Shown here piece by piece: positions 1 through 6,942 of a stretch of 11,755 nucleotides of DNA. The translations under genes and the position numbers were made by a program. Every line of letters starts with the position of its first letter. The first letter of the stretch is position 1. This DNA is from SZUA-87 sp041687805 (GTDB taxonomy: Bacteria; Actinomycetota; Acidimicrobiia; Acidimicrobiales; Aldehydirespiratoraceae). The stretch is from contig JBDNJK010000013.1 of NCBI GenBank assembly GCA_041687805.1, positions 1-11,755 on the forward strand, read 5' to 3'. The notes under the pieces were generated by a model, which ran no database searches, had not been told where the DNA came from, and worked only from the letters and a program-made list of their open reading frames with translations.

Positions 1-1
1 C

Positions 2-118
2 AAAGAACACGGCTACCACACCCGACGAAACCCCGACGGCACATGGACCATCCAACGCCCCAACGGCACCACCGTTCCTGGCCACACCAGCCAATGGCAA
101 CAACCCAGAGCCGGCTGA
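2..118 (+). CDS. C-terminal end of a DUF222/HNH (13E12-type) protein, partial
   Basis: An open frame enters from the left edge and ends at TGA 116-118, leaving only 38 residues. The tail holds H-G-Y-H-T-R-R-N-P-D-G-T-W-T followed by R-P-N-G-T-T. This resembles the usual end of actinobacterial DUF222/HNH endonuclease-like proteins (13E12 repeat family), where a 'GY..RNPDGTW...RPDGT' segment follows the HNH motif. The HNH residues themselves would lie outside the window. These proteins occur in many copies in actinobacterial genomes and have no settled role. The gene is convergent with the tRNA genes to its right. The family call rests on a short tail recalled from memory, so it is moderate. 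Confidence 0.55.
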   Translation, partial: KEHGYHTRRNPDGTWTIQRPNGTTVPGHTSQWQQPRAG

Positions 119-141
119 GGGTCGGCGGGTAGTGAACAAGA

Positions 142-165
142 AGAGCCGCTTCGGAAAGCGGCTCT
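142..165 (-). terminator. Intrinsic terminator behind tRNA-Glu
   Basis: A perfect 10-bp stem (AGAGCCGCTT / AAGCGGCTCT) with a 4-nt loop. In minus-strand reading it is followed by TTCTTGTTCACT, a moderately T-rich tail. It begins 16 nt past the 3' end of tRNA-Glu. It could also stop the plus-strand HNH-type gene that ends at 118, but there is no T-run on that side. Confidence 0.75.
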
Positions 166-181
166 GACCTGCGGTCACTGC

Positions 182-257
182 TGGTACCCCGTACGGGATT
201 TGAACCCGTGCTACCACCTTGAGAGGGTGGCGTCCTAGGCCGCTAGACGAACGGGGC
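182..257 (-). tRNA. tRNA-Glu (anticodon CUC)
   Basis: The 76-nt cloverleaf is read on the minus strand. The acceptor arms are GCCCCGT and ACGGGGT, with a G1-U72 first pair. The anticodon arm is CCACC-CTCTCAA-GGTGG, giving anticodon CUC (reads GAG). The T-arm is ACGGG-TTCGAAT-CCCGT, the discriminator base is A, and CCA is encoded at 184-182. The D-arm segment GTCTAGCGGCCTAGGAC is typical of bacterial tRNA-Glu. It is the last gene of the minus-strand cluster that contains gltX, the synthetase that charges it. Confidence 0.97.
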
Positions 258-291
258 TCGTCCGACCGCTGCGGCGGCCGATGGCTCAGGG

Positions 292-297
292 AGTGTA
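292..297 (-). promoter_or_regulatory. Possible -10 element for tRNA-Glu
   Basis: TACACT on the minus strand, about 35 nt upstream of the mature tRNA-Glu 5' end, fits the actinobacterial TANNNT -10 pattern. I see no good -35 hexamer 17-18 nt further upstream. A separate promoter is plausible because tRNA-Gln has its own terminator between the two tRNAs. Otherwise the 258-378 stretch shows nothing recognisable. Confidence 0.35.
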
Positions 298-378
298 GCC
301 GCGGCCAGTTGTGCTCCCACCAGAGATCGTCGGGGCCTCACCCATCGTCTGAGGCGCAAAAATCACACCGGAAATACA

Positions 379-407
379 CGAAGGGGCGCCATGACGGCGC
401 CCCTTCG
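379..407 (-). terminator. Intrinsic terminator behind tRNA-Gln
   Basis: A perfect 12-bp GC-rich stem (CGAAGGGGCGCC / GGCGCCCCTTCG) with the 5-nt loop ATGAC. It starts 6 nt beyond the 3' end of tRNA-Gln. In minus-strand reading it is followed by TGTATTTCC, which is only modestly T-rich. Its position and perfect stem make it the likely end of the leuB-to-tRNA-Gln transcription direction. Confidence 0.75.
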
Positions 408-413
408 ATTTTG

Positions 414-485
414 CTCGGGGAGGAGGACTTGAACCCCCAATGACTGGACCAGAACCAGTTGTGTTACCTATTACACCATCCCCGA
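414..485 (-). tRNA. tRNA-Gln (anticodon CUG)
   Basis: The 72-nt cloverleaf on the minus strand has acceptor arms TCGGGGA and TCCCCGA and a D-arm GTGT-AATAGGTA-ACAC. The anticodon arm is ACTGG-TTCTGGT-CCAGT, giving anticodon CUG (reads CAG). The T-arm is GGGGG-TTCAAGT-CCTCC with one G-U pair, and the discriminator base is G. CCA is not encoded (CAA follows), unlike the neighbouring tRNA-Glu. The first pair is U1-A72, the feature bacterial GatCAB amidotransferases use to pick out Glu-tRNA-Gln. That fits indirect Gln-tRNA synthesis starting from the nearby GluRS. Confidence 0.95.
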
Positions 486-496
486 AGGACACCGAA

Positions 497-527
497 AGCG
501 TACCGGAATCGAGAGCGTACCGGAATC
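497..527 (-). repeat. Two 14-nt direct repeats upstream of tRNA-Gln
   Basis: The 14-mer GATTCCGGTACGCT (minus strand) occurs at 527-514 and again at 510-497, a 17-nt period. The first copy overlaps the stop codon of the YdcF-like gene and the second ends 12 nt before the tRNA-Gln 5' end. Each copy contains TACGCT, a possible -10-like hexamer, so this may be a duplicated promoter segment. No convincing -35 box accompanies it. Confidence 0.6.
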
Positions 528-1155
528 ATCCGACACTGCCGAGCCAGTTATCGACCCTTCGATAGCCAAGCACTCTCCCCAGCGACACCGCAGCGGTCTC
601 ACGCAGAAGCTGTCTCAGCGATGATCCGCCCGCCGTCGGCGAGATCTTCGACCTCAACCCCACCTCCGATGCGATCTGCCGCAACCGCAGCGCGTGATAC
701 GGGTCGGACACCAACATCACCGAGTCGATGTCGAGCAGTTGGAGCTGTCTTTTGGTGGCTGACAGCTGCTCCCAAGTCGATGATCCGTCGGTGATCACCA
801 GCAGATCAGACTCGGGCACCCCGGACTGCAGTAGATATTCGAATCCTGCGTAACCCTCAGTAAAGGCATCGCCTTCGAGCTTCGATCCCGTGGTGACAAT
901 GAGCGCTGCGGCGCCGTCGTCCCAAAGCTGACGGGCATGGTCGAGCCGAGAAGCCAACACCGGCGAAGGTGTTCCGTTGAATTGGGCCGCACCGAGCACC
1001 ACTATTGCGTCGGCGGTGCCCGAGTCATCCGCATGAGAAGCGACCAGCACCTGCACAAACGTGACCCCCACATACATCACGCCAAGCACGCCTGCAATCA
1101 ACGCCACGCGCAGCGCGCGTCCGCCGGACAGCCATCGTGGCCGTCCGACCACCAC
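526..1155 (-). CDS. YdcF/SanA-like (DUF218) membrane-anchored protein
   Basis: The 209-aa product has one N-terminal membrane segment (about residues 14-38) after a short Arg-rich start, so the rest probably lies outside the cytoplasm. The remainder matches the DUF218 fold of the YdcF/SanA/ElyC group: an A-I-V-V-L-G-A strand at 50-56, 'LASRLDHARQL' near 67-77, 'LIVTTG' at 85-90, and S-D-P-Y-H-A-L-R at 150-157. Members of this group are linked to cell-envelope functions, but their reaction is mostly unknown. The GTG start at 1155 lies 3 nt after the gltX stop (TGACCTGTG), so the two are probably co-transcribed. A second GTG follows directly as an alternative start. The family call is good; the physiological role is not known. 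Confidence 0.85.
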   Translation of the reverse strand: MVVGRPRWLSGGRALRVALIAGVLGVMYVGVTFVQVLVASHADDSGTADAIVVLGAAQFNGTPSPVLASRLDHARQLWDDGAAALIVTTGSKLEGDAFTEGYAGFEYLLQSGVPESDLLVITDGSSTWEQLSATKRQLQLLDIDSVMLVSDPYHALRLRQIASEVGLRSKISPTAGGSSLRQLLRETAAVSLGRVLGYRRVDNWLGSVG

Positions 1156-1158
1156 AGG

Positions 1159-2583
1159 TCAGCCTTTGAGCCTTGCCCGGGCAGCCTCAAGCCGACCGAT
1201 GCATTTGTCGTGGCCCAGCATTGTCATTGCTTGCCAGAGCGGAATTCCGGCCATGTGACCGGTGAGAGCAACCCGCACAGGAGCCTGCGACATCACCCGT
1301 GCCCCGATCTCCTCAGAAAGACGCGCTCCTACTTCCATCACAGCGGCTTGGATCGATTCGGGATCATCGAACGAATCATCTGCCAGCGCCTCGATCACTT
1401 CATCAAGGACTCTCTCGGCAGCACGGCCCTTCACCATCGACTTCTTCCACGATTTCTCATCGTAGGAATCGATGTTGTCGACAAACAGCCACGCCACCCA
1501 GCCCGGAGCTTGCGACAGTGTGGAGATGCGCTGTTGGATCTCCGGTGCGAGCGCCACGACGATCGCCGGGTCGTAGTTGGAGGCTGGATAGCCGACATCA
1601 TCAGCGACCATGAACGGCGCGACGACCTCGGCGAATGCCTCGGGTGACATGGCACGTATGTAGGCATTGTTGATGTGATCGAGCTTCTTCACATCAAAGA
1701 ACGCCGCCGACTTGTTGACCGCCTCCAAGGTGAACATCTCGATGATCTCAGCGACCGGCCTGATCTCGACGTCGTCGGCCGGACCCCAACCGAGCAGCGA
1801 CAATGCGTTGACCATCGCCTCGGGTAGGTAGCCACGATTCATGTAATCGGCGAGCGACACATCGTCGCGACGCTTCGAAAGCTTCTTGCGGCGTTCGTTG
1901 ACGAGCAGTGGAAGATGGGCATACGTGGGCGGCTCACCAAAGCCGAGGGCATTCCAGATCAGCATGACCTTTGGTGTGGTGTTGAGCAGGTCCTCGCCCC
2001 TGATCACGTGGGTGATCCCCATGTCGTGATCGTCTACGGCGTTGGCAATGAGGAAGGTGGGCGAGCCGTCGCCGCGCCGGATCACGAAGTCTTCAATGAC
2101 TTCGTGGGAGAACTCGACGTGGCCTCTGATCAGATCGTCGATAACGGTGACACCGGTGTCGGGAGCACGGAATCTCACCACCACTCCTTCGCCGTCGGCG
2201 ACTTGACGATCACGCGACCAGCCGTGGTAACCGGCCGGCAGCCCTGCATCCTCAGCCATCTGCGCCGACTCCTCACGGGAGAGATCGCAGAAGTAGGCCT
2301 TGCCCTCATCGACCAGCCGCTGAACCGCAGCGACATGATCATCTCGGCGGTCGGACTGAAAGAGCGGGCCGATGTCCCAGTCGATCCCCAGCCACTGCAA
2401 CGGCTCGATGATGGCATCGACAAATTCTTGCTTCTTGAGCGAAGCGTCGGTGTCTTCGATCCGTAGCAACATCTCACCGCCGGTGTGGCGGGCGAAGAGC
2501 CAATTGAACAAGGCCGATCGGGCACTGCCGACATGGAGGTAACCGGTGGGGGCCGGTGCGAAACGAACGCGCGGAGTTGTCAC
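1159..2583 (-). CDS. gltX: Glutamyl-tRNA synthetase (class I)
   Basis: The 474-aa protein charges tRNA-Glu with glutamate in the cytoplasm. The class I signatures are clear: a HIGH-type motif P-T-G-Y-L-H-V-G at residues 12-19 and the KMSKS-type K-L-S-K-R at 234-238. 'FLIANAVDDHDMGITHVIRGEDLL' motif residues (about 177-200) are typical of GluRS. The length is normal for bacterial GluRS. The start is GTG at 2583, 56 nt after the preceding gene. A TAACCT hexamer sits 7 nt before this GTG, which hints at a leaderless transcript from an internal promoter. Actinobacteria generally lack GlnRS, so this enzyme may be non-discriminating and also load tRNA-Gln for GatCAB; that is inference from lineage, supported by both tRNAs lying downstream. 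I cannot judge discrimination from residues by eye. Confidence 0.96.
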   Translation of the reverse strand: MTTPRVRFAPAPTGYLHVGSARSALFNWLFARHTGGEMLLRIEDTDASLKKQEFVDAIIEPLQWLGIDWDIGPLFQSDRRDDHVAAVQRLVDEGKAYFCDLSREESAQMAEDAGLPAGYHGWSRDRQVADGEGVVVRFRAPDTGVTVIDDLIRGHVEFSHEVIEDFVIRRGDGSPTFLIANAVDDHDMGITHVIRGEDLLNTTPKVMLIWNALGFGEPPTYAHLPLLVNERRKKLSKRRDDVSLADYMNRGYLPEAMVNALSLLGWGPADDVEIRPVAEIIEMFTLEAVNKSAAFFDVKKLDHINNAYIRAMSPEAFAEVVAPFMVADDVGYPASNYDPAIVVALAPEIQQRISTLSQAPGWVAWLFVDNIDSYDEKSWKKSMVKGRAAERVLDEVIEALADDSFDDPESIQAAVMEVGARLSEEIGARVMSQAPVRVALTGHMAGIPLWQAMTMLGHDKCIGRLEAARARLKG

Positions 2584-2639
2584 TCAGGCGAGGTTAGCGC
2601 CGCCCGGCGGAGCCCAATGTGAAGCTAAGCCAGGGAGTT

Positions 2640-3164
2640 TCAGATCCCGAGAGGAGCACGCCAGTCGCGTTCGTGTTGAGCCTGCACCGAGTCCAACGAC
2701 AGTCGTAACGTCGCCTCTGGCACAACGCTGGCGATTCGGCGCGATTCACGGTAGTGGGCCACATGGTGGTGGACCTCGTCAAACAACCGGCGGCGATACG
2801 CCACCAACTCTTCGGGGGCTTCGCTGAGGTAGCCAAACACGGTCAAAGCCAATCGCAGATCATCTGAAACCGGGCCGCGCCCGAACAGCGACGCGCGTCG
2901 CATGGCAACAGCAGCCGCACCCGCGATCACGTCGGCATCGTGCTCGCCGGGGGCCATCACCAACTCATCAGAAAATCGCTTCGCGAGCTTCAGCATGTAG
3001 CCCTGGTCGGGACCTTGGTTGCCCAGAGCGTCGCCCGACGGCTGAATGGCCTCGCCGATGATCTCTCCGGGACGATCAGCACGCCATTCGCCATCGCGCC
3101 GGGGAGGGGAACTGTAGAACTTGCTCGAGACCACACCGGACGGGACGAACTCGGGAGCTGACAT
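2640..3164 (-). CDS. Uncharacterised 174-aa protein between cimA and gltX
   Basis: I do not recognise this family. The soluble protein has no membrane segment or signal peptide. Its N-terminal third is rich in Gly, Pro and polar residues (about 1-55, including a 'GNQGPDQGY' stretch). A helical C-terminal part follows (about 56-165), with a His cluster H-H-H-V-A-H-Y at 132-138 next to 'RESRRIA'. The frame remains open upstream to 3233, overlapping cimA. I chose ATG 3164 because it leaves a 34-nt gap to the cimA stop; GTG 3182 is an alternative, and neither has a clear Shine-Dalgarno. Its place after leuB-ilvE-cimA suggests co-transcription, but no function follows from that. Coding is supported by an open frame filling the whole gap on the operon strand. 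Confidence 0.75.
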   Translation of the reverse strand: MSAPEFVPSGVVSSKFYSSPPRRDGEWRADRPGEIIGEAIQPSGDALGNQGPDQGYMLKLAKRFSDELVMAPGEHDADVIAGAAAVAMRRASLFGRGPVSDDLRLALTVFGYLSEAPEELVAYRRRLFDEVHHHVAHYRESRRIASVVPEATLRLSLDSVQAQHERDWRAPLGI

Positions 3165-3198
3165 GGCGGCAATCGTAGTCACCGAGTGGGTGTCTACG

Positions 3199-4860
3199 CT
3201 AAGACGGCACGGGAGTCTCGTCGGCCTGGACAAGGGCGTAGACCAGCGAATCGATGAGTGCCTGCCAAGACGCCTCGATGATGTTTTCGCTCACACCAAT
3301 CGTTGACCAGGTTTGCTGGCCGTTGGTCGACTCGAGGAGCACTCGCGTAATCGCGCCAGTCCCCTTCTGGGTGTCGAGCACACGGACCCGAAAGTCGGTG
3401 AGCGACACCCGCTCAAGAGACGGATAGCTGCCGTTGAGAGCGCCCCTGACCGCACTGTCGAGCGCGTTGACCGGGCCATTTCCCTCGCCTACAGCGATAC
3501 GACGCTCACCACCCACCAGCAACTTCACGGTGGCTTCCGTGTCGACGTCGACCGCCACATCGTTCCATGCCCGAGCACCCGACCCCGACCGGTGATCCAT
3601 CGACACGCGGAACGACTCGAGTTGAAAGAAACGCTGTTCCCAGCCGCTCGCACCCTTGAGCAACAATTCGAACGACGCGTCGGCGGCTTCGAAGTGATAG
3701 CCGGAGTACTCCAGATCTTTGAGAGTCTCGATTACTTCGCCAAGTTTGGCGCCATCGAGTTGGATGCCGAGTTCGGTGGCCTTCATCTCGAGTGATGCTC
3801 GCCCCGACATCTCGGATACAAGCACGCGGGTTCCGTTGCCTACCAACTCAGGCGAGATGTGTTCATAGGCATCTCGGGCGCGATGCAGCGCACTGGTGTG
3901 GAGACCGGCCTTGTGGGCAAACGCGCTCGAGCCGACGTAGGGCTGCTGTGGATCAACCGCGAAGTTCACCGAATCGGCCACGCTGTGGGCCACAGACGTG
4001 AGCATGGATAAGCGGCCCTCGGGCAAGGCACGGATATCCATTTTCAATTCGAGATTGGCGACGATCGGCACCAAATCACAGTTGCCGACCCTCTCGCCAT
4101 ACCCGTTGATGGTGCCTTGCACCTGCGTCGCCCCGGCGCGCACCGCAGCCAAAGCGTTGGCCACGCCGCAACCCGCGTCGTTGTGAAGATGAATTCCCAC
4201 ACCACAGTCGACATGGCTCACCACGTCGCGCACGGCGGCCTCGATCTCGGGAGGCAACGATCCTCCGTTGGTGTCACACAACACCACGGTCTCAGCCCCG
4301 GCCATCGCTGCTGCTTCGACAACTCTGAGGCTGAACTCCGGATTGCGCAGGTAGCCGTCGAAGAAGTGCTCGGCATCAAACAGCACCCGCTTGCCTTCCC
4401 CGACCAAATACTCGATCGAGTCGGAGACCATGGCAACACCCTCATCCAGCGTCGTCTTGAGTGCCTCGGTGACGTGGTAGTCCCAGCATTTCCCAACTAT
4501 GCAAACCACGTCGGTGCCGGCGCCCACCAAGTTGGCCAGCGTGGCATCGGAATCGACTTTGCCCTTGGCGCGCCTCGTGGAGCCGAACGCCACGAACTCG
4601 CTCGTTTCAAGCAAGAGTTCGGTGCGTGCCCGGCGAAAGAACTCGTCGTCCTTGGGATTGGCCCCAGGCCAGCCGCCTTCTATGAAAGCAACTCCCAAGC
4701 GATCGAGCTCGCGAGCAATCCGCAACTTGTCGTCGACGGTGAGAGAAATGCCCTCGAGTTGTGAGCCATCACGCAGAGTCGTGTCGTAGATGTCGACGCG
4801 GTCGGGCCACGATGGGTCTCGCCGAACGGCAGGATCTACCGTGGCATCGGTCGAGTTCAC
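3199..4860 (-). CDS. cimA: (R)-citramalate synthase
   Basis: The 553-aa enzyme condenses pyruvate with acetyl-CoA to citramalate, the first step of the threonine-independent isoleucine route. The N-terminal DRE-TIM barrel carries T-T-L-R-D-G at 27-32, the CimA-like 'EGGWPGANPKD' at 61-71, metal ligands H-L-H-N at 224-227, and 'INGYGERVGN' at 251-260. The C-terminal part (about 400-545) is a LeuA-type regulatory/dimerisation domain with 'DFRVRVLD' and 'ALVQ' strands. The long N-terminal motif and the EGGWPG segment place it with the Geobacter-type citramalate synthases rather than isopropylmalate synthase LeuA. I start it at GTG 4860, which overlaps the ilvE stop by 4 nt (GTGA) and has GGAACGAG upstream; GTG 4878 is possible. 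Isoleucine feedback is usual for the family but is not shown here. Confidence 0.92.
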   Translation of the reverse strand: MNSTDATVDPAVRRDPSWPDRVDIYDTTLRDGSQLEGISLTVDDKLRIARELDRLGVAFIEGGWPGANPKDDEFFRRARTELLLETSEFVAFGSTRRAKGKVDSDATLANLVGAGTDVVCIVGKCWDYHVTEALKTTLDEGVAMVSDSIEYLVGEGKRVLFDAEHFFDGYLRNPEFSLRVVEAAAMAGAETVVLCDTNGGSLPPEIEAAVRDVVSHVDCGVGIHLHNDAGCGVANALAAVRAGATQVQGTINGYGERVGNCDLVPIVANLELKMDIRALPEGRLSMLTSVAHSVADSVNFAVDPQQPYVGSSAFAHKAGLHTSALHRARDAYEHISPELVGNGTRVLVSEMSGRASLEMKATELGIQLDGAKLGEVIETLKDLEYSGYHFEAADASFELLLKGASGWEQRFFQLESFRVSMDHRSGSGARAWNDVAVDVDTEATVKLLVGGERRIAVGEGNGPVNALDSAVRGALNGSYPSLERVSLTDFRVRVLDTQKGTGAITRVLLESTNGQQTWSTIGVSENIIEASWQALIDSLVYALVQADETPVPS

Positions 4861-5774
4861 GACGCGAGCTCGTTCCACGACAGGTACTTGGGGTTACGTC
4901 CCCGGACGACATCGGCATAAGCATCAGCGATTGCCTTGGTCCGTGGCCCGGGGCACGGCACATCACGGTCGTCGACCGAATTAGCGGCGCTGACCTCAGC
5001 TGCCGTTCCACAAACAAAAATCTCATCGGCGACGTAGAGATCAGATCGCGCCAAATCGGCCACCTTCACTTCGTAGCCGAGATCGGCAGCGATCGACGTG
5101 ACCGTGTCCTGCGTGATTCCGGCAAGTGCACCCGATGAGGTGGGAGGGGTGATCAACACGTCGCCGCGGCCCACAAAGAGATTTTCGCCCGTGCACTCAC
5201 TCACAAGGCCGGCCTTGTTGAGCATGATTGCTTCGTCGTAACCGGCACGAATGGCTTCCATCTTGGCCAGGGTGGAGTTGGCGTAGTTGCCGGTGGTCTT
5301 CGACGCCGGCGGCATGATGTTGTGGTCGTGGCGCGTCCACGACGAGATCTTCATGCGCACACCCTTGGTGACCGCATCGTCGCCAAGGTAGGCGCCCCAC
5401 GGCCACGCAGCGATCGATATATCGGTCTTGCACGCTCCGGTTGCCAAACCCATTTCGCCGTACCCGTAGTAGGCGATGGGCCGGACGTAACACGAGGGGA
5501 GACCGCTGTCGGCCACCACCAACTTGCACGCCTCAACGATCTCCGCCACCGAATAGGGCATATCCATGTTGAGAATCTTGGCCGAACGGTAAAAACGCTC
5601 GATGTGTTCGGTGAGACGGAAGATCGCTGCCCCCTTGTCGGTCTCGTAGGCACGAATGCCCTCGAAAACGCCGGTGCCATAGTGCAGCGTGTGGGTGAGG
5701 ACGTGAACGGTTGCGTCCTCCCACGGCACCATCTCGCCGTTCATCCAAATGTGGGGTGTGGGTGTGATTGGCAT
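4857..5774 (-). CDS. ilvE: Branched-chain amino acid aminotransferase
   Basis: The 305-aa class IV PLP enzyme performs the last transamination for leucine, isoleucine and valine using glutamate. Motifs seen are H-T-L-H-Y-G-T-G-V-F-E-G-I-R (28-41), the catalytic lysine K159 in 'PASKTTGNYANS', S-E-C-T-G-E-N-L-F (192-200) with E193, and phosphate-binding T-A-A-E-V near 257-261. Length and motifs match the E. coli IlvE-like group rather than the longer actinobacterial/eukaryotic BCAT type. The ATG at 5774 has GAGAGGGG about 7 nt upstream and follows the leuB stop by 11 nt. It sits between leuB and cimA, so one transcript encodes steps shared by the leucine and isoleucine routes. Confidence 0.95.
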   Translation of the reverse strand: MPITPTPHIWMNGEMVPWEDATVHVLTHTLHYGTGVFEGIRAYETDKGAAIFRLTEHIERFYRSAKILNMDMPYSVAEIVEACKLVVADSGLPSCYVRPIAYYGYGEMGLATGACKTDISIAAWPWGAYLGDDAVTKGVRMKISSWTRHDHNIMPPASKTTGNYANSTLAKMEAIRAGYDEAIMLNKAGLVSECTGENLFVGRGDVLITPPTSSGALAGITQDTVTSIAADLGYEVKVADLARSDLYVADEIFVCGTAAEVSAANSVDDRDVPCPGPRTKAIADAYADVVRGRNPKYLSWNELAS

Positions 5775-5785
5775 TGGCGCCCCTC

Positions 5786-6766
5786 TCAGAGCCGACCGGC
5801 GATGGTGTCGCCGATCTCGGTGGTGGATCCAGTGAGCAAATCGGGGTCGGAGCAGGCCGCACGAATGCGATCGGCGGCCTCGGACTCACCAATATGATCG
5901 AGCATCAGTGCTCCCGACAATACGGCAGCGGTGGGATTTGCCTTCCCAGTTCCGGCAATATCTGGTGCTGAGCCGTGAACCGGCTCGAACATCGACACCG
6001 CCCCGGGATGCAAATTGGCCGACGACGCGAACCCGATTCCTCCCGACACAGCACCGGCGAGGTCGGTGATGATGTCTCCGAAGAGATTGTCGGTGACGAT
6101 GACATCGAAGCGTGACGGGTCTTCGACCATGTAGATACAACAGGCATCCACATGGTTGTAGTTGGTCTCGATGCTCGGATATTCGGCGGCTACTTCATTG
6201 AACGCCCGTTCCCAAAGATCGCCGGCGAACGTAAGCACATTGGTTTTGTGAACGAGCGTGAGATGGCCGCGGCGAGCCTTGGCCAACTCGAAGGCGTAAC
6301 GGATACATCGTTCCACACCATGCCGGGTGTTGACCGACCCCTGCGTGGCGACCTCATACGGAGTCGACTTGCGAAGAAATCCGCCCTCGCCTGCGTAGGT
6401 GCCTTCCGTGTTTTCACGGATGACCACGAAATCGTGAGTGTCGGTGACGAATGGACGCTGGTTGATGTAGAGGTCGAGATCGAACCGCATTTTTAGCAAC
6501 AGGCCACGCTCGATCAGACCGGGCGGCACCTCTGGGGTACCCACCGCGCCGAAAAAGAGAGCATCGAGGCCACGCCATTCCTCGACCGTGTCATCGTCAA
6601 GCACGACGCCATCACGTAGATACCGGGCGCCACCAAGGTCGTAACTCGTCATGTCGAGTTCGACGCCAGCTGCCGCGATCACCTTCAAACCTTCGGCCAT
6701 GACTTCCGGCCCGATGCCGTCGCCGCCGACGATTCCTACTCGGTGGGTGCTCTGTTGGTTGCTCAT
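5786..6766 (-). CDS. leuB: 3-isopropylmalate dehydrogenase
   Basis: The 326-aa NAD-dependent decarboxylating dehydrogenase converts 3-isopropylmalate to 2-oxoisocaproate and can act on methylmalate in the citramalate route. Family marks are G-G-D-G-I-G-P-E-V (14-22), the leucine-rich substrate loop 'RGLLLKMRFDLD' (88-99) that separates LeuB from isocitrate dehydrogenase, R117, H-K-T-N-V-L-T with K174, and 'DNLFGDIITDLAG' (226-238) with the metal-binding aspartates. 'EPVHGSAPDIAGTGKANP' residues form the NAD-binding loop. The frame is open to 6817, but ATG 6766 places the protein N-terminus just before the first strand as in homologues. No strong Shine-Dalgarno is seen. It is the first gene of the minus-strand cluster, preceded by an attenuator-like leader. 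Confidence 0.95.
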   Translation of the reverse strand: MSNQQSTHRVGIVGGDGIGPEVMAEGLKVIAAAGVELDMTSYDLGGARYLRDGVVLDDDTVEEWRGLDALFFGAVGTPEVPPGLIERGLLLKMRFDLDLYINQRPFVTDTHDFVVIRENTEGTYAGEGGFLRKSTPYEVATQGSVNTRHGVERCIRYAFELAKARRGHLTLVHKTNVLTFAGDLWERAFNEVAAEYPSIETNYNHVDACCIYMVEDPSRFDVIVTDNLFGDIITDLAGAVSGGIGFASSANLHPGAVSMFEPVHGSAPDIAGTGKANPTAAVLSGALMLDHIGESEAADRIRAACSDPDLLTGSTTEIGDTIAGRL

Positions 6767-6849
6767 CTGATGCTCACTGGTTGGTGGAAGAAGGTTATGG
6801 ATAGATCGTCGGCCCATTTAGGCAGTCGACACGAATCGGGGCAAAAAGA

Positions 6850-6873
6850 AACCGTCCACGCAGGTGGACGGTT
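6850..6873 (-). terminator. Intrinsic terminator in the leuB leader
   Basis: A perfect 10-bp stem (AACCGTCCAC / GTGGACGGTT) with a 4-nt loop, followed on the minus strand by TTCTTTTTGC. It is the most canonical intrinsic terminator in the window. It points toward leuB and lies 84 nt upstream of its start codon. No gene on this strand ends here, so it probably limits read-through into leuB-ilvE-cimA, as an attenuator terminator would. Confidence 0.8.
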
Positions 6874-6877
6874 GACA

Positions 6878-6904
6878 AGCGCACGCCGGGAATCGGCGTG
6901 CGCT
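6878..6904 (-). promoter_or_regulatory. 11-bp hairpin preceding the leuB leader terminator
   Basis: The arms AGCGCACGCCG / CGGCGTGCGCT form a perfect 11-bp stem with a 5-nt loop. The 5' arm begins inside the TAG stop codon of the candidate leader peptide. The hairpin ends 4 nt before the terminator stem. In a classical attenuator this would be the pause hairpin. I could not find good complementarity between its 3' arm and the terminator's 5' arm, so an antiterminator is not evident. Confidence 0.6.
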
Positions 6905-6935
6905 AGGGAATTACGATATTCGCTGGGTGTTTCAC
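6903..6935 (-). CDS. Candidate 10-aa leader peptide with Ile-Val-Ile run
   Basis: GTG at 6935 opens a 10-codon frame, M-K-H-P-A-N-I-V-I-P, ending at TAG 6905-6903. Codons 7-9 are ATC-GTA-ATT (Ile, Val, Ile), and the stop codon touches the first arm of the leader hairpin. The predicted transcription start (about 6936) would make it leaderless. There is no Shine-Dalgarno. The genes downstream make isoleucine, leucine and valine, so regulatory codons of this type are what a ribosome-mediated attenuator would use. Three aliphatic codons in ten could also arise by chance, so this remains a proposal. Confidence 0.4.
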   Translation of the reverse strand: MKHPANIVIP

Positions 6936-6942
6936 AGAACGT

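Noticed and set aside
937..2466. Long plus-strand open frames (236 aa at 937-1647 and 183 aa at 1915-2466)
   Set aside because: They lie opposite gltX and the YdcF-like gene, whose motifs are clear. Such antisense frames are expected in GC-rich DNA.
4117..4764. Plus-strand 215-aa open frame
   Set aside because: It is antisense to the cimA barrel domain, has no family features, and no ribosome-binding site.
5322..5897. Plus-strand 191-aa open frame
   Set aside because: It is antisense to ilvE and the leuB end, and both are firmly identified.
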